DNA of 64,000 nucleotides from Mesorhizobium sp. (GTDB lineage Bacteria; Pseudomonadota; Alphaproteobacteria; Rhizobiales; Rhizobiaceae), in the NCBI GenBank assembly GCA_004020645.1, contig SAQL01000005.1, positions 213,903 through 277,902 of the forward strand. The letters are read 5' to 3'. Of this stretch, positions 20,535 to 30,479 are shown piece by piece; position 1 is the first letter of the stretch; each line of letters opens with the position of its first letter. The position numbers and the translations under genes are program-made. The notes beneath the pieces are model-generated. The model was not told where the DNA came from. It saw only the letters and a program-made list of their open reading frames with translations, and did no database searches.

Positions 20535-23500
20535 TTAGATAGAAATGTCTTCCTGCTCCCTCTGCTGCCTCAAGGTCTCCCAGAGCTGCCCGGGACCTAG
20601 CAGAATATCCTTGAGGCCCTCGCGTACTTTTGCAGAGTTCAACGCCTGTTTGCTCAGGCTCGAATGAGCTTCACCGGCGTCCATGATCGCGTTCAAGATG
20701 CATTTGAGAATGTCGGGGGAATTTGCGAACTGCTCTTTGGAATTGTCGACAGCCTGCTGCTCAAGAGTTTCTGACTTGAGCATCTGGTCTTTGATGTCGC
20801 CCATGACATAGCGAACCTGATCGCCGTCATCCACGCCCTGAAATAGGTCGTTCAGCTTGGCGACGATCTCCGCCAGCAGCGCCTTCTGCTTCTCCTGCAC
20901 TGATCCGGAACCGGCGTCATAGATCGGCTGCAACGGCTCTCCGAAGCCACCCAATGCCAGCGTACGCTTCCCCTTGTCTGCGAGCTTGTGGTGGGTCAGC
21001 ACCAGCCCTGACACGTCGATCTCCTGCCGCTCGCGCCCGAACTCCAGCAACGGTATGAGGCGACGGAAGAAGATGTGGCGGCGTTCGATGGCGGTGTTGC
21101 CATAGTCGAAGATCTGCGACAGGAACGCATAAAGGCGCACGAAGGCGCCCATGTCGGCGCGGAACAGCACGAGAGCATCCATCGTGTCCTGGGCGTCCCT
21201 GGCTGCCTTGGCATCATCTTTCGACCTGGCTATGCGCAACCGCTCCTGAGCATCTCTGTAGAAGCGCAAGAGCCGGTCGACGACAGGCGTGATGGCGGCG
21301 ACGAGGTCGCCCTGCTTTGATGTCGGGTCCAACTCGACCTTGACCACACGCTCGACCTCGAACTCGTCGTAGTGCCCCAAGCCGTCCAGCTTGGCCCGCA
21401 GGTCGAAGACGAGATTGGGGTCGGTCACATTCTCCAGCGAGGCAGTCTCGTAGTAGGTCTGGAACGCCTTGAGGATGTCGTCGCTGCTGTTGACGAAGTC
21501 GAGGACATAGGTCGTGTCCTTCCCGGGATGCGCACGGTTGAGCCGCGACAGTGTCTGAACGGCCTGAATGCCTGCCAACCGCCGGTCGACATACATGCCG
21601 CACAAAAGAGGCTGATCGAACCCGGTCTGGAATTTGTTGGCCACCAGCAGGATATGATACTCGGGAAGCTTGAAGGCCTCGCGGATGTCGCGCCCGTTCA
21701 ACCCCGGGTTCAACTCCTTGCTGGTTTCGCTGAAAGGGTCTGGCCCGCTTGTCTGGTCGTTGACCTCGCCCGAGAACGCCACCAGCGTCCCCAGCCTGTA
21801 GCCCTTCTCCTTGATGTATTTGTTGATGGCGAGCTGCCAGCGCACGGCCTCGATGCGGCTGCCCACCACAACCATCGCCTTGGCCTTGCCGTGGAGCAGT
21901 GGCTGTACCAGCGATCGGTAGTGCTCGACCACCACCTGCACCTTCTGGCTGATGTTGTAGTCGTGCAGCCGCACCCAGCGCATCAGGGACTTGACCGCAG
22001 CGCTGCGTTCGACCTCGGTGTCGTCTATCTCCTTGCCCTCATGGGCAAGCTTGAAGGCAAGGCTGTAGGGCGTGTAGTTGCGCAGCACGTCGAGGATGAA
22101 ACCCTCCTCAATGGCCTGTCGCATGGAATAAACGTGGAAGGCCGCTGGCAGGTTCGTCTCGCTGACTGCCTGATCAGGAAAGGGACGGCGACCGAACAGC
22201 TCCAGCGTCTTGGCCTTTGGCGTAGCCGTGAAGGCAACATAGGTGATGCCCTTGGCGCTCGCCCGGGCCGCCATCTGGGCGGCGAGAATGTCCTCGGAGC
22301 TGACCTCCCCGCCATCGCCGAGATCGGCCAGTTCCTCAGGCGAAAGCACGGCCTTCAACTTGGCTGCTGCCTCGCCCGTCTGGCTACTGTGCGCTTCATC
22401 GGCAATGACCGCGAACCGCTTGCCTTGCGATGCCGCCAGGTCCTGCACGGCCTTAAGGGCGAAGGGGAAGGTCTGGATGGTGCAGACGACGATCTTCTTG
22501 CCACCCGCCAGCGCCTCCGCCAGTTGTCCGCTCTTCGCGCCGCTGTCGCTTTTGATCGTTGTGACGACGCCGGTGGTCCGCTCGAAATTGAAGATCGCTT
22601 CCTGCAACTGCGTGTCGATGACGTTGCGGTCGGAAACCACCAGAACCGTGTGGAAGACCTTCTCGTGCTTGTCGTCGTGAAGATCGGCGAGGAAATGCGC
22701 GGTCCATGCGATGGAATTGGTCTTGCCTGAACCAGCCGAGTGCTGGATGAGATACTTGCCGCCAGCACCCTCGGCCAGCACGGAGGCACGAAGCTTGCGT
22801 GTCGCGTCGAGCTGATGGAAGCGCGGAAATATGACGCTCCTGATCTTCTTCTTGGCGTCCCGCTCGGCCACTATGTAGCGACCGAGGATTTCAAGCCACG
22901 AGTCCCGCTGCCAGATTCCTTCCCACAGGTAGGCCGTGGGATGACCTTCGGGGTTCGGCGGGTTTCCCCTGCCGCCGCCATTGCCCTTGTTGACGGGCAG
23001 GAAGCGCGTCTCAGGGCCTTCAAGCCTTGAGGTCATCACCACTTCGGCATTGCTGACAGCAAAGTGAACCAGAGCGCCGCTCGGAAAGCTCAACAGCGGC
23101 TCAGGGGCCCGGCCCTTAGGGTTCGGGAGGCGGTCGAACTTGTACTGGTCCACCGCGTCGGCAACGGATTGCGTGAAGTCCGTCTTGAGTTCGACGGTAG
23201 CGACAGGTAGCCCGTTGAGGAACAGCACCAGATCGATGGCATTCTCGTTGGCAAGAGAATAGCGGACCTGCCGCACGACGCGCAGCCGGTTGGCCTGATA
23301 GCGGGCAAGGATGTCGGCGTTCATCGCCAGCGCTGGCTTGAACTGGGCGAGCGCCAGCGGTGCCCTGAGGCCGATCATCTCGACGCCATGCCGGATCACG
23401 TCGAGCATCCCGCGTTCATCGAGTTGCTTGCGGATACGGTCGAGCAGAAGTGATTCAGCCGCAGCGCCATGGGATTTGGTCAGGGTGTCCCAGGCGTTCG

Positions 23501-23654
23501 GTTGGCTCGCCCGGACCCACGCCACGACATCGGCGGGAAACAGCGCACGGACTCTGTCAAAGGCAGCAGCCTCGCCATCGGTGTAAAGCCAGCCGTTCGC
23601 GGCAAGATGGTCGCAGATTTCAGCCTCGAAACTGATCTCTTGGTGCAGGTTCAT
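20535..23654 (-). CDS. hsdR: Type I restriction enzyme, R (motor/nuclease) subunit
   Basis: 1,039 residues, normal length. The N-terminal nuclease shows Asp141 and Glu155-x-Lys157 (VELKTDF) of the PD-(D/E)xK type. The SF2 motor has Walker A AGSGKT (307-312), DEAH box (419-422), a TATPK motif III and the QTLSRLNR motif VI. HsdR cuts unmodified DNA after translocation in an R2M2S complex. The ATG at 23654 overlaps the upstream stop as ATGA; an in-frame extension to 23828 overlaps another gene and is rejected. Confidence 0.96.
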   Translation of the reverse strand: MNLHQEISFEAEICDHLAANGWLYTDGEAAAFDRVRALFPADVVAWVRASQPNAWDTLTKSHGAAAESLLLDRIRKQLDERGMLDVIRHGVEMIGLRAPLALAQFKPALAMNADILARYQANRLRVVRQVRYSLANENAIDLVLFLNGLPVATVELKTDFTQSVADAVDQYKFDRLPNPKGRAPEPLLSFPSGALVHFAVSNAEVVMTSRLEGPETRFLPVNKGNGGGRGNPPNPEGHPTAYLWEGIWQRDSWLEILGRYIVAERDAKKKIRSVIFPRFHQLDATRKLRASVLAEGAGGKYLIQHSAGSGKTNSIAWTAHFLADLHDDKHEKVFHTVLVVSDRNVIDTQLQEAIFNFERTTGVVTTIKSDSGAKSGQLAEALAGGKKIVVCTIQTFPFALKAVQDLAASQGKRFAVIADEAHSSQTGEAAAKLKAVLSPEELADLGDGGEVSSEDILAAQMAARASAKGITYVAFTATPKAKTLELFGRRPFPDQAVSETNLPAAFHVYSMRQAIEEGFILDVLRNYTPYSLAFKLAHEGKEIDDTEVERSAAVKSLMRWVRLHDYNISQKVQVVVEHYRSLVQPLLHGKAKAMVVVGSRIEAVRWQLAINKYIKEKGYRLGTLVAFSGEVNDQTSGPDPFSETSKELNPGLNGRDIREAFKLPEYHILLVANKFQTGFDQPLLCGMYVDRRLAGIQAVQTLSRLNRAHPGKDTTYVLDFVNSSDDILKAFQTYYETASLENVTDPNLVFDLRAKLDGLGHYDEFEVERVVKVELDPTSKQGDLVAAITPVVDRLLRFYRDAQERLRIARSKDDAKAARDAQDTMDALVLFRADMGAFVRLYAFLSQIFDYGNTAIERRHIFFRRLIPLLEFGRERQEIDVSGLVLTHHKLADKGKRTLALGGFGEPLQPIYDAGSGSVQEKQKALLAEIVAKLNDLFQGVDDGDQVRYVMGDIKDQMLKSETLEQQAVDNSKEQFANSPDILKCILNAIMDAGEAHSSLSKQALNSAKVREGLKDILLGPGQLWETLRQQREQEDISI

Positions 23655-24181
23655 CTCGGTCCCAGGCGCTTTGCCTTGAGCCCCAGCGCTGAAAATGCCT
23701 CGGCGACGTCGGGTTTCATTTTCCAGCCGCCGTCCTCGGACCACTCCGCAAGGATACCGCTGAAGAAAGCCGCATTGCGTACCGCGGCGTTGTCGGCTGG
23801 CCAGAGCCGGGCCTCCCGGTTCTTGCACATCTCACCAAAGTGCATGTGCCAGCTTTGAGCGCCCCATCCGAGCTTTTGGCTAAGGCCCTCTGACGACAGG
23901 CCCGGGTTGTCTATTAGGACTTGCGTGATCCGGTGTTCCGTCTCGGACATTGGCAAATGGGTGAAGGCCTCGATTACACGCCGTGCGACCGGCAACTGCG
24001 AGACATGCTTGGACAGGGCATTGGCCTCAAGCTCGACCCGCGCGTCTAAGGCGTCGATAACGCGGCGAGCATCTCCTCCAGAGCTGGGGTGGCCGAGCTT
24101 GGCTTCGGCATTGGCGCGAACGGTCGCTCGCTTCTTCGCGTCCATAGTCGGGATGGCGGCAAGAATTGGTTCGATGCTCAT
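23651..24181 (-). CDS. Unknown protein between hsdS and hsdR
   Basis: 176 residues, cytosolic, helical, with a possible winged-helix portion (HRITQVLIDNPGLSSEGLSQKLGWG) in the middle. It is locked in the operon by four-base overlaps on both sides (with hsdS at 24178-24181 and hsdR at 23651-23654), so it is probably made in step with the complex. It is not a standard type I subunit; a regulator or accessory factor of restriction is inferred. Confidence 0.65.
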   Translation of the reverse strand: MSIEPILAAIPTMDAKKRATVRANAEAKLGHPSSGGDARRVIDALDARVELEANALSKHVSQLPVARRVIEAFTHLPMSETEHRITQVLIDNPGLSSEGLSQKLGWGAQSWHMHFGEMCKNREARLWPADNAAVRNAAFFSGILAEWSEDGGWKMKPDVAEAFSALGLKAKRLGPR

Positions 24182-25557
24182 GCGAAGGCTGCCTCCTTGG
24201 CGTTGAGTTTCAATTCCACCTCTTCAAGCCTGCGCACGTCGATCTTGCCTGTAACGGCGGCAGAGATCAGGGCGGCCCGGCGCTCGGTCAGCAAGTCGAT
24301 GGCCGAGGATGCCTCAGAGAGAAGCCCGTCTATCGTCAACGTTTGTCGATCGAGGAACGTCGCTATCTCATCTTGCTCGCTTGGGGTCGGCAATGGCACC
24401 CGCGCACGCTTTAGGTCGAAGATATTGATCCCTCGGACGGCCGCTCCCAGGGACCGCTGCTCCAATTGGACGAATATGGCAATCGACTTCAAAGCATAGA
24501 GCAGCCAACGGCAGTTAAGGTCGGGCCTCGGAGAGACCCGCGCAACGTCTTGCGTGATGTTTGCGTCAAGCAACTCATCGGGCACCAACTCCGCATCTCC
24601 GATGGAACCTCTTATCGAATATACGATGTCTTTTGGCCGCAATCGGGCTCGCGCAAACGGAGCCTCTATTTCTGCAGTCGTCCGGTTCAGAAGGTCAAGT
24701 GTAAGCCTGTGTGGTCGAACATCCCCGCCCTTTACGATAGGCACTCCCTCATCGACATTAGGTCCCGGCAACACGATCCCATACATAATATTTCGACCGT
24801 CTGCCGTCAGCCGCATTAGTGGCGAAACGTCCCAATGCTCCGGCACATCGCCCAGCCACTCGACGCCAGAGGCCTTCATCGGGACGTTAGGATTGAGCCC
24901 CTTGGTGACCGAATGGGAAATGACGGCCTGACGCTTCTCCTTGAGCAGCTCGACCAACCGCTTCTGATCTTCCACCAGCGCATCGATCTTGCCCGTCTCG
25001 CGGTCGAGGAAAGCAGCAATCGCAACTTGTTCTTTGATGGGCGGGATAGGAAAGGAGAAATTCTCGAATACGTTCTGGTATAGATGCTGGATTGTTGATC
25101 CATAACTACCCAGGTCGCAAAAGTGGGTGAAATTAGGGGAACTTAGCACCCAATACAGATAAGATGTAATGTACGCCTTGATGGGTCGAACAACAAAAAT
25201 ACCGCTGTTCAGGCACGCAGGCTTTTCAAGCTTGGTTACAATCGCAAGCTTGCCAATGGTCCCGTCCTTGGTGATTAAAAGGTCCCCGTTCTCAAGCTGG
25301 ATAAACGGATCATCGTCGTACCGGTCACGGTCGACACAATAACAGTCAGACCAATCAATGAATTTCGCACGAAAATCGGTTCCTGTAACAAGGTAAGCGA
25401 AACCGCTGTCCATAAACTCGTCCGAAGTCAGCCCCTTCCATCCAACCCGAGCTTTCAGATAGCTAGTCTCCTTTATCCGCCTCACACTCCAATGTTCCGG
25501 CAGCGCCCCCAGCCACTCTACTTTACTTGGTCGATAACTTGGATAGGCTATCGTCAC
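24178..25557 (-). CDS. hsdS: Type I restriction-modification specificity subunit
   Basis: 459 residues built of two similar halves. Each begins with the V-E-W-L-G-x-x-P-E-H-W motif (near residues 13 and 230) and ends in a conserved helix ([15 protein letters not shown] and [15 protein letters not shown]). These are two target-recognition domains separated by the long coiled helices that set the spacing of the bipartite DNA site. The GTG start overlaps the hsdM stop as GTGA. The target site cannot be read from the sequence. Confidence 0.95.
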   Translation of the reverse strand: MTIAYPSYRPSKVEWLGALPEHWSVRRIKETSYLKARVGWKGLTSDEFMDSGFAYLVTGTDFRAKFIDWSDCYCVDRDRYDDDPFIQLENGDLLITKDGTIGKLAIVTKLEKPACLNSGIFVVRPIKAYITSYLYWVLSSPNFTHFCDLGSYGSTIQHLYQNVFENFSFPIPPIKEQVAIAAFLDRETGKIDALVEDQKRLVELLKEKRQAVISHSVTKGLNPNVPMKASGVEWLGDVPEHWDVSPLMRLTADGRNIMYGIVLPGPNVDEGVPIVKGGDVRPHRLTLDLLNRTTAEIEAPFARARLRPKDIVYSIRGSIGDAELVPDELLDANITQDVARVSPRPDLNCRWLLYALKSIAIFVQLEQRSLGAAVRGINIFDLKRARVPLPTPSEQDEIATFLDRQTLTIDGLLSEASSAIDLLTERRAALISAAVTGKIDVRRLEEVELKLNAKEAAFA

Positions 25558-27389
25558 GCCGATAACTCCCCGATCATCGACAATATACGGTCGGTGACCT
25601 GCTTCAAGTCAGCATCAATCTCGTCAAGCGGTCGGGGCGGCTCGAACACGTAGAAGTGCCGGTTGAAGGGGATCTCATAGCCTACCTTCGTTTTCTCGTG
25701 GTCGATCCATGCATCCCGGGCATGGGGCAGAACCTCGCGCCGGAAATAGACTTCCACATCCTCGGCCAGCGGCACGTTCTCGGTGTCCCTCAGCGCACCG
25801 TCGGCCTGGGGCTTGCCCTTGTTCTTGCCCCGCTCGCCAAGCACCAAGCGTCCCTGCTCGTCACACAAGGGGCGCTCGACGGTGATGGTGCGGTAGCCGA
25901 ACTCCTCGTTCGAGAAGATCAGCGACAGTGGGGTAAGCTTGACTTTGCCCCCGTCGGGCGCTGTCGGGGCCTGTTCCCCCTCCTGCACAACTTCCCGCGC
26001 CACTTCCCTGCCATTGGCGTCCAGTACGGATGCAAGCTTCGCCTCATGGAAGCCGCCGAACAGTCTGGTCACGGTGGCGATGTCTTCGTCGCCCATCTCC
26101 TTGCGCTTGGAGCCAAGGCTCTTGCGCATCTTCTGCCAGAAGCTCGACGCGTCGATGAGTTGGACCTTGCCCTTGCGGTGGGCTGGCTTGCGGTTCGATA
26201 GCACCCAGATATAGGTGGAAATACCGGTGTTGTAGAACATGTCGGTAGGTAGGGCGACGATGGCCTCGACCAGATCGTTCTCCAGCACATAGCGGCGGAT
26301 TTCGCTTTCGCCGCTGCCAGCCCCTCCGGTGAACAAAGGCGAGCCGTTAAGCACGATGCCGAAGCGGCTGCCACCATCGATCGCCGGGCGCATCTTGGAA
26401 AGAAGATGCATGAGGAACAGCAGCGAGCCATCGGACACCCGGGGCAATCCGGGGCCAAACCTGCCGTTAAAACCTTGGCTCTCATGCTCGGTGCGGACGG
26501 CCTTCTCAACCTTCTTCCATTCAACACCGAACGGGGGGTTGGAAAGCATGTAGTCGAATTTTTCGTGCGGACGGCCATCGTCGGACAGGGTATTGCCGAA
26601 GATGATGTTGCTGACGTTCTGCCCCTTGATCAGCATGTCGGCCTTGCAGATGGCATAGGACTCCGGGTTCAACTCCTGCCCATACATGACCAGCGAGGCC
26701 TTATCGTTATGCTCGACCAGATACTCGCCAGCCACTGACAGCATTCCACCGGTGCCCGCTGTCGGATCGTATATGGTTCGCACCACACCCGGCTTCGACA
26801 GGATGTCATCGTCCTCGACGAACAGCAGGTTGACCATCAGCCTTATGACTTCGCGCGGGGTAAAATGTTCACCGGCGGTTTCGTTGGAAAGTTCGGAGAA
26901 CTTGCGGATGAGTTCCTCGAAGACGAGGCCCATCTGGTGGTTGTCGACCTTGTTCGGATGCAGGTCGATACGGGCGAACTTCTCAGTCACCTGATAGAGC
27001 AGACCAGCCTTTGCCAGCCTGTCGACCTGCGCCGCGAACTCGAAACGCTCGAAGATGTCCCGCACATCCGGCGAGAAGGCCTGTATGTAGGCGAAAAGGT
27101 TCTGGGCGATGTTGTCCTGATCGCCCATCAGCCTGCGCATATCGAGTTCTGACGTGTTGTAGAAGCTCTGAGCGGCCTTGCGCAGGAGGAAGGGCTCGGG
27201 GTTCATGCCTTGGGCAACCTTCGCGGCATGTTCGGCCAGCACGGCTTCCTTGGTTGGCTCCAGCACACAGTCCAGACGCCGCAGCACGGTGAACGGCAGG
27301 ATGACCTTGCCGTAATCTGCCTGCTTATAGTCTCCCCTAAGAAGGTCCGCCACGGACCAAATGAATGCCGACAATGCTTGCTGGTTCAA
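25554..27389 (-). CDS. hsdM: Type I restriction-modification N6-adenine methyltransferase subunit
   Basis: 611 residues. The SAM-binding motif DPTAGTGG (208-215) and catalytic NPPF (284-287) are intact, after a conserved HsdM N-terminal domain ([23 protein letters not shown]). The C-terminal part has an extra RM-associated tail. The start is a TTG at 27389, supported by GGGGGT upstream and by the family N-terminus [19 protein letters not shown]. First gene of the operon; its promoter must lie in 27390-27640, close to the right end of the island. Confidence 0.95.
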   Translation of the reverse strand: MNQQALSAFIWSVADLLRGDYKQADYGKVILPFTVLRRLDCVLEPTKEAVLAEHAAKVAQGMNPEPFLLRKAAQSFYNTSELDMRRLMGDQDNIAQNLFAYIQAFSPDVRDIFERFEFAAQVDRLAKAGLLYQVTEKFARIDLHPNKVDNHQMGLVFEELIRKFSELSNETAGEHFTPREVIRLMVNLLFVEDDDILSKPGVVRTIYDPTAGTGGMLSVAGEYLVEHNDKASLVMYGQELNPESYAICKADMLIKGQNVSNIIFGNTLSDDGRPHEKFDYMLSNPPFGVEWKKVEKAVRTEHESQGFNGRFGPGLPRVSDGSLLFLMHLLSKMRPAIDGGSRFGIVLNGSPLFTGGAGSGESEIRRYVLENDLVEAIVALPTDMFYNTGISTYIWVLSNRKPAHRKGKVQLIDASSFWQKMRKSLGSKRKEMGDEDIATVTRLFGGFHEAKLASVLDANGREVAREVVQEGEQAPTAPDGGKVKLTPLSLIFSNEEFGYRTITVERPLCDEQGRLVLGERGKNKGKPQADGALRDTENVPLAEDVEVYFRREVLPHARDAWIDHEKTKVGYEIPFNRHFYVFEPPRPLDEIDADLKQVTDRILSMIGELSA

Positions 27390-27526
27390 TTACAGATACC
27401 CCCAAATCAGTTCGGGAGAGACTAAAGACCACAGGTCAACAAATGGCAACGTCTTGATCAATCCAGCGGGATAGGAAAGAGACCGAGGGTGCCCTTGGGT
27501 TGCCGCGAGACCTTTTAGCCACCGCC

Positions 27527-27547
27527 GCTGGTCACACTCTGGTCACA
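27527..27547 (+). promoter_or_regulatory. Putative integrase arm-type sites, right end
   Basis: The same pair of TGGTCACA boxes spaced by CTC as at 11147-11167, in the same orientation, 112 bases before the right tRNA copy. No other copy was noticed in the window. Confidence 0.6.
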
Positions 27548-27643
27548 CTGGACCCGAACTCAAGGGTCTTTCAGGCCGGGTTGCGTCATTTCAGGAAAAA
27601 TTGTAGAAGCCCACAAGCAGTTGAATTCAATCGGTCTTTTAGG

Positions 27644-27735
27644 AGCGCGGCTTCGGATGGGCGTGTAGCTCAGCGGGAGAGCACTGCATTGACATTGCAG
27701 GTCACAGGTTCAATCCCTGTCACGCCCACCATCCA
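27644..27735 (+). repeat. attR: 92-bp direct repeat containing tRNA-Val
   Basis: Matches 10991-11084 base for base apart from a two-base deletion in the tRNA variable loop. It marks the right end of the island; the flanks beyond it differ completely from those of the left copy. Confidence 0.88.
27659..27731 (+). tRNA. tRNA-Val (GAC), right copy with a shortened variable loop
   Basis: 73 bases with CCA. All stems and the GAC anticodon are as in the left copy, but the variable loop is GTC (three bases) instead of GGGTC (five). A three-base variable region is unusual and may impair folding. It could be a functional minor gene or a decaying att copy. Confidence 0.85.
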
Positions 27736-27769
27736 GACAATCCACCGTCTCCCGTGCCCCGCGTCTCAC

Positions 27770-28042
27770 GGGCGCTTCCGGGCTGGGCCGCATGAACGCC
27801 AAACCGGACGCCTTGATTCTTTGGCCCAGCCAATGCTCTCAACGAAGTCGGCGAAGTCGGCAGAAAATATCTCTTCGGCCACCTCGACGATATGAAATTT
27901 GGTGTCCGTTGGAGGCATCGCTCTCCCAGGTGAATTCGAAACGGTATCCAAGCGTGTCGGCGAGCGACTTTGCATTGGACACGGCCAAGAGACGGCCGCC
28001 CAAGCCGTCATGTCTGGTGGCAGCAATCAGCGTCGATTTAAA
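27770..28042 (-). pseudogene. Frameshifted remnant of a sugar-enzyme-like gene
   Basis: Read from just past the fcl stop, one frame gives RHDGLGGRLLAVSNAKSLA and GYRFEFTW; the conserved sequence then jumps to another frame at about 27915-27925, giving VAEEIFSADFADFVESIGW. The DGxGGRLLA...GYRFxFTW pattern is reminiscent of fucosyltransferase/NodZ-like or related rhizobial sugar proteins. No start codon and no continuation past the island boundary are seen, so this is a decayed 5' part. The family label is an inference from memory. Confidence 0.5.
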
Positions 28043-29005
28043 TCAGGCCGCGCCGAGGCGGAGGTCACCTGTCTCAATATGCTGGAGAAACCACGCATAG
28101 GTTTGCTCCAATCCGCTCTGAAGCGAGTACCGCGGGCGCCAGCCCGTGGCAAACAGGCGCGACACGTCCATCAGTTTGCGCGGCGTGCCGTCCGGCTTCG
28201 TCGCATCGAATGTGAGCACCGCCTCGGCTCCGACGACGGAGAGCATGGTGCGGGCCAGCTCGGCAATGGTGATGTCTTCGCCCGAGCCGACATTGACGTG
28301 GCTGTCGCCGGCATAGTTTTTCAGCAGCCAGACCAGAGCGTCGGCGGCGTCGTCGACATGCAGGAACTCGCGCCTCGGCGTGCCCGATCCCCAGACCTCC
28401 AGGGTTTTGTCGCCGGCGCCCTTGGCCTTGTGCGCCTTGCGCATAAGGGCTGGTACGACATGGCTGGTGGAGAGGTCGAAATTGTCGCCGGGGCCATAGA
28501 GATTGGTCGGCATCGCCGAGATGTACTCGACACCGTATTGGCGCCGATAGGCCTGGCACAGTTTCAGCCCAGCGATCTTGGCGATCGCGTACCATTCGTT
28601 GGTCGGTTCGAGCGGACCGGTCAGCAAAGCGTCCTCGGAGATCGGCTGTGCCGCAAACTTCGGATAGATGCAGGACGAACCGAGAAACAGCAATTTCTGC
28701 ACCTCGTTGCGAAAAGCGCTCTCGATGACATTGGTCTGCATGATGAGATTGTCCTGCAGAAAATCGACCGGCAACCTGTTGTTTGCCAGGATACCGCCGA
28801 CCTTGGCCGCCGCCATCACCACCGCATCCGGCCTGTGGTCCGCCATCCAGCGCCGCACGCCGGCCTGGTCCATCAGGTCGAGTTCATCGCGGGATGCGGT
28901 CAGGACCTCGCAGTCCTCGTCCGCCAGCCTGCGCAATATGGCCGATCCGACCATGCCGCGATGCCCGGCCACGAAAACGCGCTTGCCCCTTAGGTCGAAA
29001 TCCAT
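28043..29005 (-). CDS. fcl: GDP-L-fucose synthase
   Basis: 320 residues of the extended short-chain dehydrogenase fold. GHRGMVG (14-20) binds NADPH, Ser110/111 (FLGSSCIYP), Tyr139 and Lys143 (NEWYAIAK) are the catalytic set, and NLYGPGDNFD is the GDP-sugar loop. It epimerises and reduces GDP-4-keto-6-deoxymannose to GDP-fucose for surface polysaccharide or Nod factor decoration. The start at 29005 follows the family N-terminus; the upstream in-frame extension is not conserved. The partner gmd is not in the window. Confidence 0.9.
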   Translation of the reverse strand: MDFDLRGKRVFVAGHRGMVGSAILRRLADEDCEVLTASRDELDLMDQAGVRRWMADHRPDAVVMAAAKVGGILANNRLPVDFLQDNLIMQTNVIESAFRNEVQKLLFLGSSCIYPKFAAQPISEDALLTGPLEPTNEWYAIAKIAGLKLCQAYRRQYGVEYISAMPTNLYGPGDNFDLSTSHVVPALMRKAHKAKGAGDKTLEVWGSGTPRREFLHVDDAADALVWLLKNYAGDSHVNVGSGEDITIAELARTMLSVVGAEAVLTFDATKPDGTPRKLMDVSRLFATGWRPRYSLQSGLEQTYAWFLQHIETGDLRLGAA

Positions 29006-29146
29006 TGGCGTATCCCTATGCAGAACGGTCGCTATGACCAATGGCGTCGGCGCTCCAGATGGTCCTGCGTCGGACGCATAGCGCATACAGATTTGCCCGG
29101 ACAAGGCAAATCGGAGATTCGGGCGAGCTCTTCTTGTGGTTGGCGC

Positions 29147-30301
29147 TCAGACGCCCGCCACGGCGCACAGGTTCTTCATTCTTGCGATGGCAAGCTCCGG
29201 GTCGGCCAGCAATCCGGCCTGGTCGGCAAGACGGAACACATCCGCATAGTGGCTAATGCCGCGCGCCGACTGCATGCCGCCGACCATCGAGAAATGGTCC
29301 TGGTGGCCGTTCAGCCAGGCCATGAGGACGATACCGGCCTTGTAGTACTCGGTCGGCGCCTCGAAGATCTTTCGCGACAAAGGCACTGTCGGCGCCATCA
29401 GCGCGTCATAGCCGGCGCGGTCGCCGTCGGCCAGTTTTGCCAGCGCGGCATTGGCGACCGGCGCAATGGCGTCGAAAATCCCGAGCAGCGCATGTGAATG
29501 TCTTTCGCCGTCGCCGGCGATCAGCTCGGGGTAGTTAAAGTCGTCGCCCGTGAACATGACGACCCCTTCCGGCAGCCGGTTGCGCAGGGCAACCTCTTTG
29601 CCGGCATCGAGCAGCGATACCTTGATGCCCTCGACCTTGCCGGCGTGGCGTTCGATGATGGCGACGACCGTGTCGAGCGCGGTGTCGAAATCATGGCTGC
29701 CCCAATAACCCTTCAGCGCCGGATCGAACATGTCGCCCAGCCAGTGCAGGATGACCTTGCCGGATGCCTGAGACAGGATGCGGTCATAGACGCTAACATA
29801 GTCGTCGGGACCCTTGGCGACAGTCGCCAGCGCGCGGCTGGCCATCATGATCGCCTTGCCGCCCAGGCCTTCGATGAAATCGAACTGTCCTTGATAAGCC
29901 GCGATGACATCGTCGAGCGTCCTGGCGGCGCCTGGCGCCAGATTGTCTGTTCCGGCACCTGAGGCGAGCTCGGCGCCTTCGACGGTTCGCGCCTCGGCGA
30001 TCGAGCGGCGGATCAATTCCCTGGCGTTTGTCCAGTCGAAACCCATGCCGCGCTGTGCAGTATCCATCGCCTCGGCAATGCGGAAGCCGAGCCGCCACAG
30101 ATGATGGCGAAACGCCATCGTGCGCTCCCAGTCGACCGCTGGATGAGCCCATGGATCGGTCATCTCAAGGGGATCGGCAACGACATGGGCGGCGGCATAG
30201 GCGATGCGCGAAAACCGCGCGCCGATCACCGGCTGTGCCGGCTGGCCGACAAGGCGGTAGCGAGTGCTGCGACCGCCCTCCCCGGGCAAGGCAATGTCCA
30301 T
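29147..30301 (-). CDS. DUF993 protein, dihydrodipicolinate-synthase-like aldolase superfamily
   Basis: 384 residues, TIM-barrel class I aldolase relative of unknown reaction. Segments such as GKAIMMASRALA, GKVILHWLGDMFDP, GIKVSLLD and VMFTGDDFNYPEL are characteristic of DUF993; the Lys in GIKVSLLD sits where the Schiff-base lysine of the superfamily falls. It is divergent from the lacI gene, with an operator 28 bases upstream, so it most likely belongs to the same regulon. GGGAGAG precedes the start. A retro-aldol or decarboxylation step in the pathway is plausible. Confidence 0.8.
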   Translation of the reverse strand: MDIALPGEGGRSTRYRLVGQPAQPVIGARFSRIAYAAAHVVADPLEMTDPWAHPAVDWERTMAFRHHLWRLGFRIAEAMDTAQRGMGFDWTNARELIRRSIAEARTVEGAELASGAGTDNLAPGAARTLDDVIAAYQGQFDFIEGLGGKAIMMASRALATVAKGPDDYVSVYDRILSQASGKVILHWLGDMFDPALKGYWGSHDFDTALDTVVAIIERHAGKVEGIKVSLLDAGKEVALRNRLPEGVVMFTGDDFNYPELIAGDGERHSHALLGIFDAIAPVANAALAKLADGDRAGYDALMAPTVPLSRKIFEAPTEYYKAGIVLMAWLNGHQDHFSMVGGMQSARGISHYADVFRLADQAGLLADPELAIARMKNLCAVAGV

Positions 30302-30328
30302 CGATCTCTCCCTTGGCCGCGCCTATAA

Positions 30329-30343
30329 ATGGAACGTTCCAAT
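30329..30343. promoter_or_regulatory. LacI-family operator O1
   Basis: TGGAACGTTCCA is a perfect 12-bp palindrome with the central CG typical of LacI-family sites, 28 bases upstream of the DUF993 start. The same core occurs as O2 on the regulator side. Confidence 0.75.
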
Positions 30344-30479
30344 AAATCAAGAGCCTTTTTTGATTCTCAATCCAGCCCCGAAATGCTGCCTCGCAGCGAC
30401 AAAGCTCTTCGACAGCACCGCTTTCAGTACCCTTTTCTGGATTCCTGAAAAATCCTGATTGACTCAAATGCATCACGGA

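Larger units (their letters stand above)
10991..27735. mobile_element. tRNA-Val genomic island with defence cargo
   Basis: Direct repeats of 94 and 92 bp enclose about 16.6 kb. The left end has a tyrosine integrase, and both ends carry the same arm-type sites in the same orientation. Cargo includes an SF2 helicase-like protein, a PIN/AAA operon, a serine recombinase and a complete type I restriction-modification operon; several cargo genes around 14.4-18.9 kb are visibly richer in A/T than the flanks. No excisionase, relaxase or conjugation gene is seen, so it is integrative but probably not self-transmissible. Confidence 0.88.

Noticed and set aside
21372..22730. 452-codon open frame on the plus strand
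   Set aside because: Antisense to hsdR, which has all nuclease and motor motifs.
27766..28026. 86-codon minus-strand frame as an intact small gene
   Set aside because: Its conserved part continues from a different frame upstream, so it is better read as part of a frameshifted remnant.
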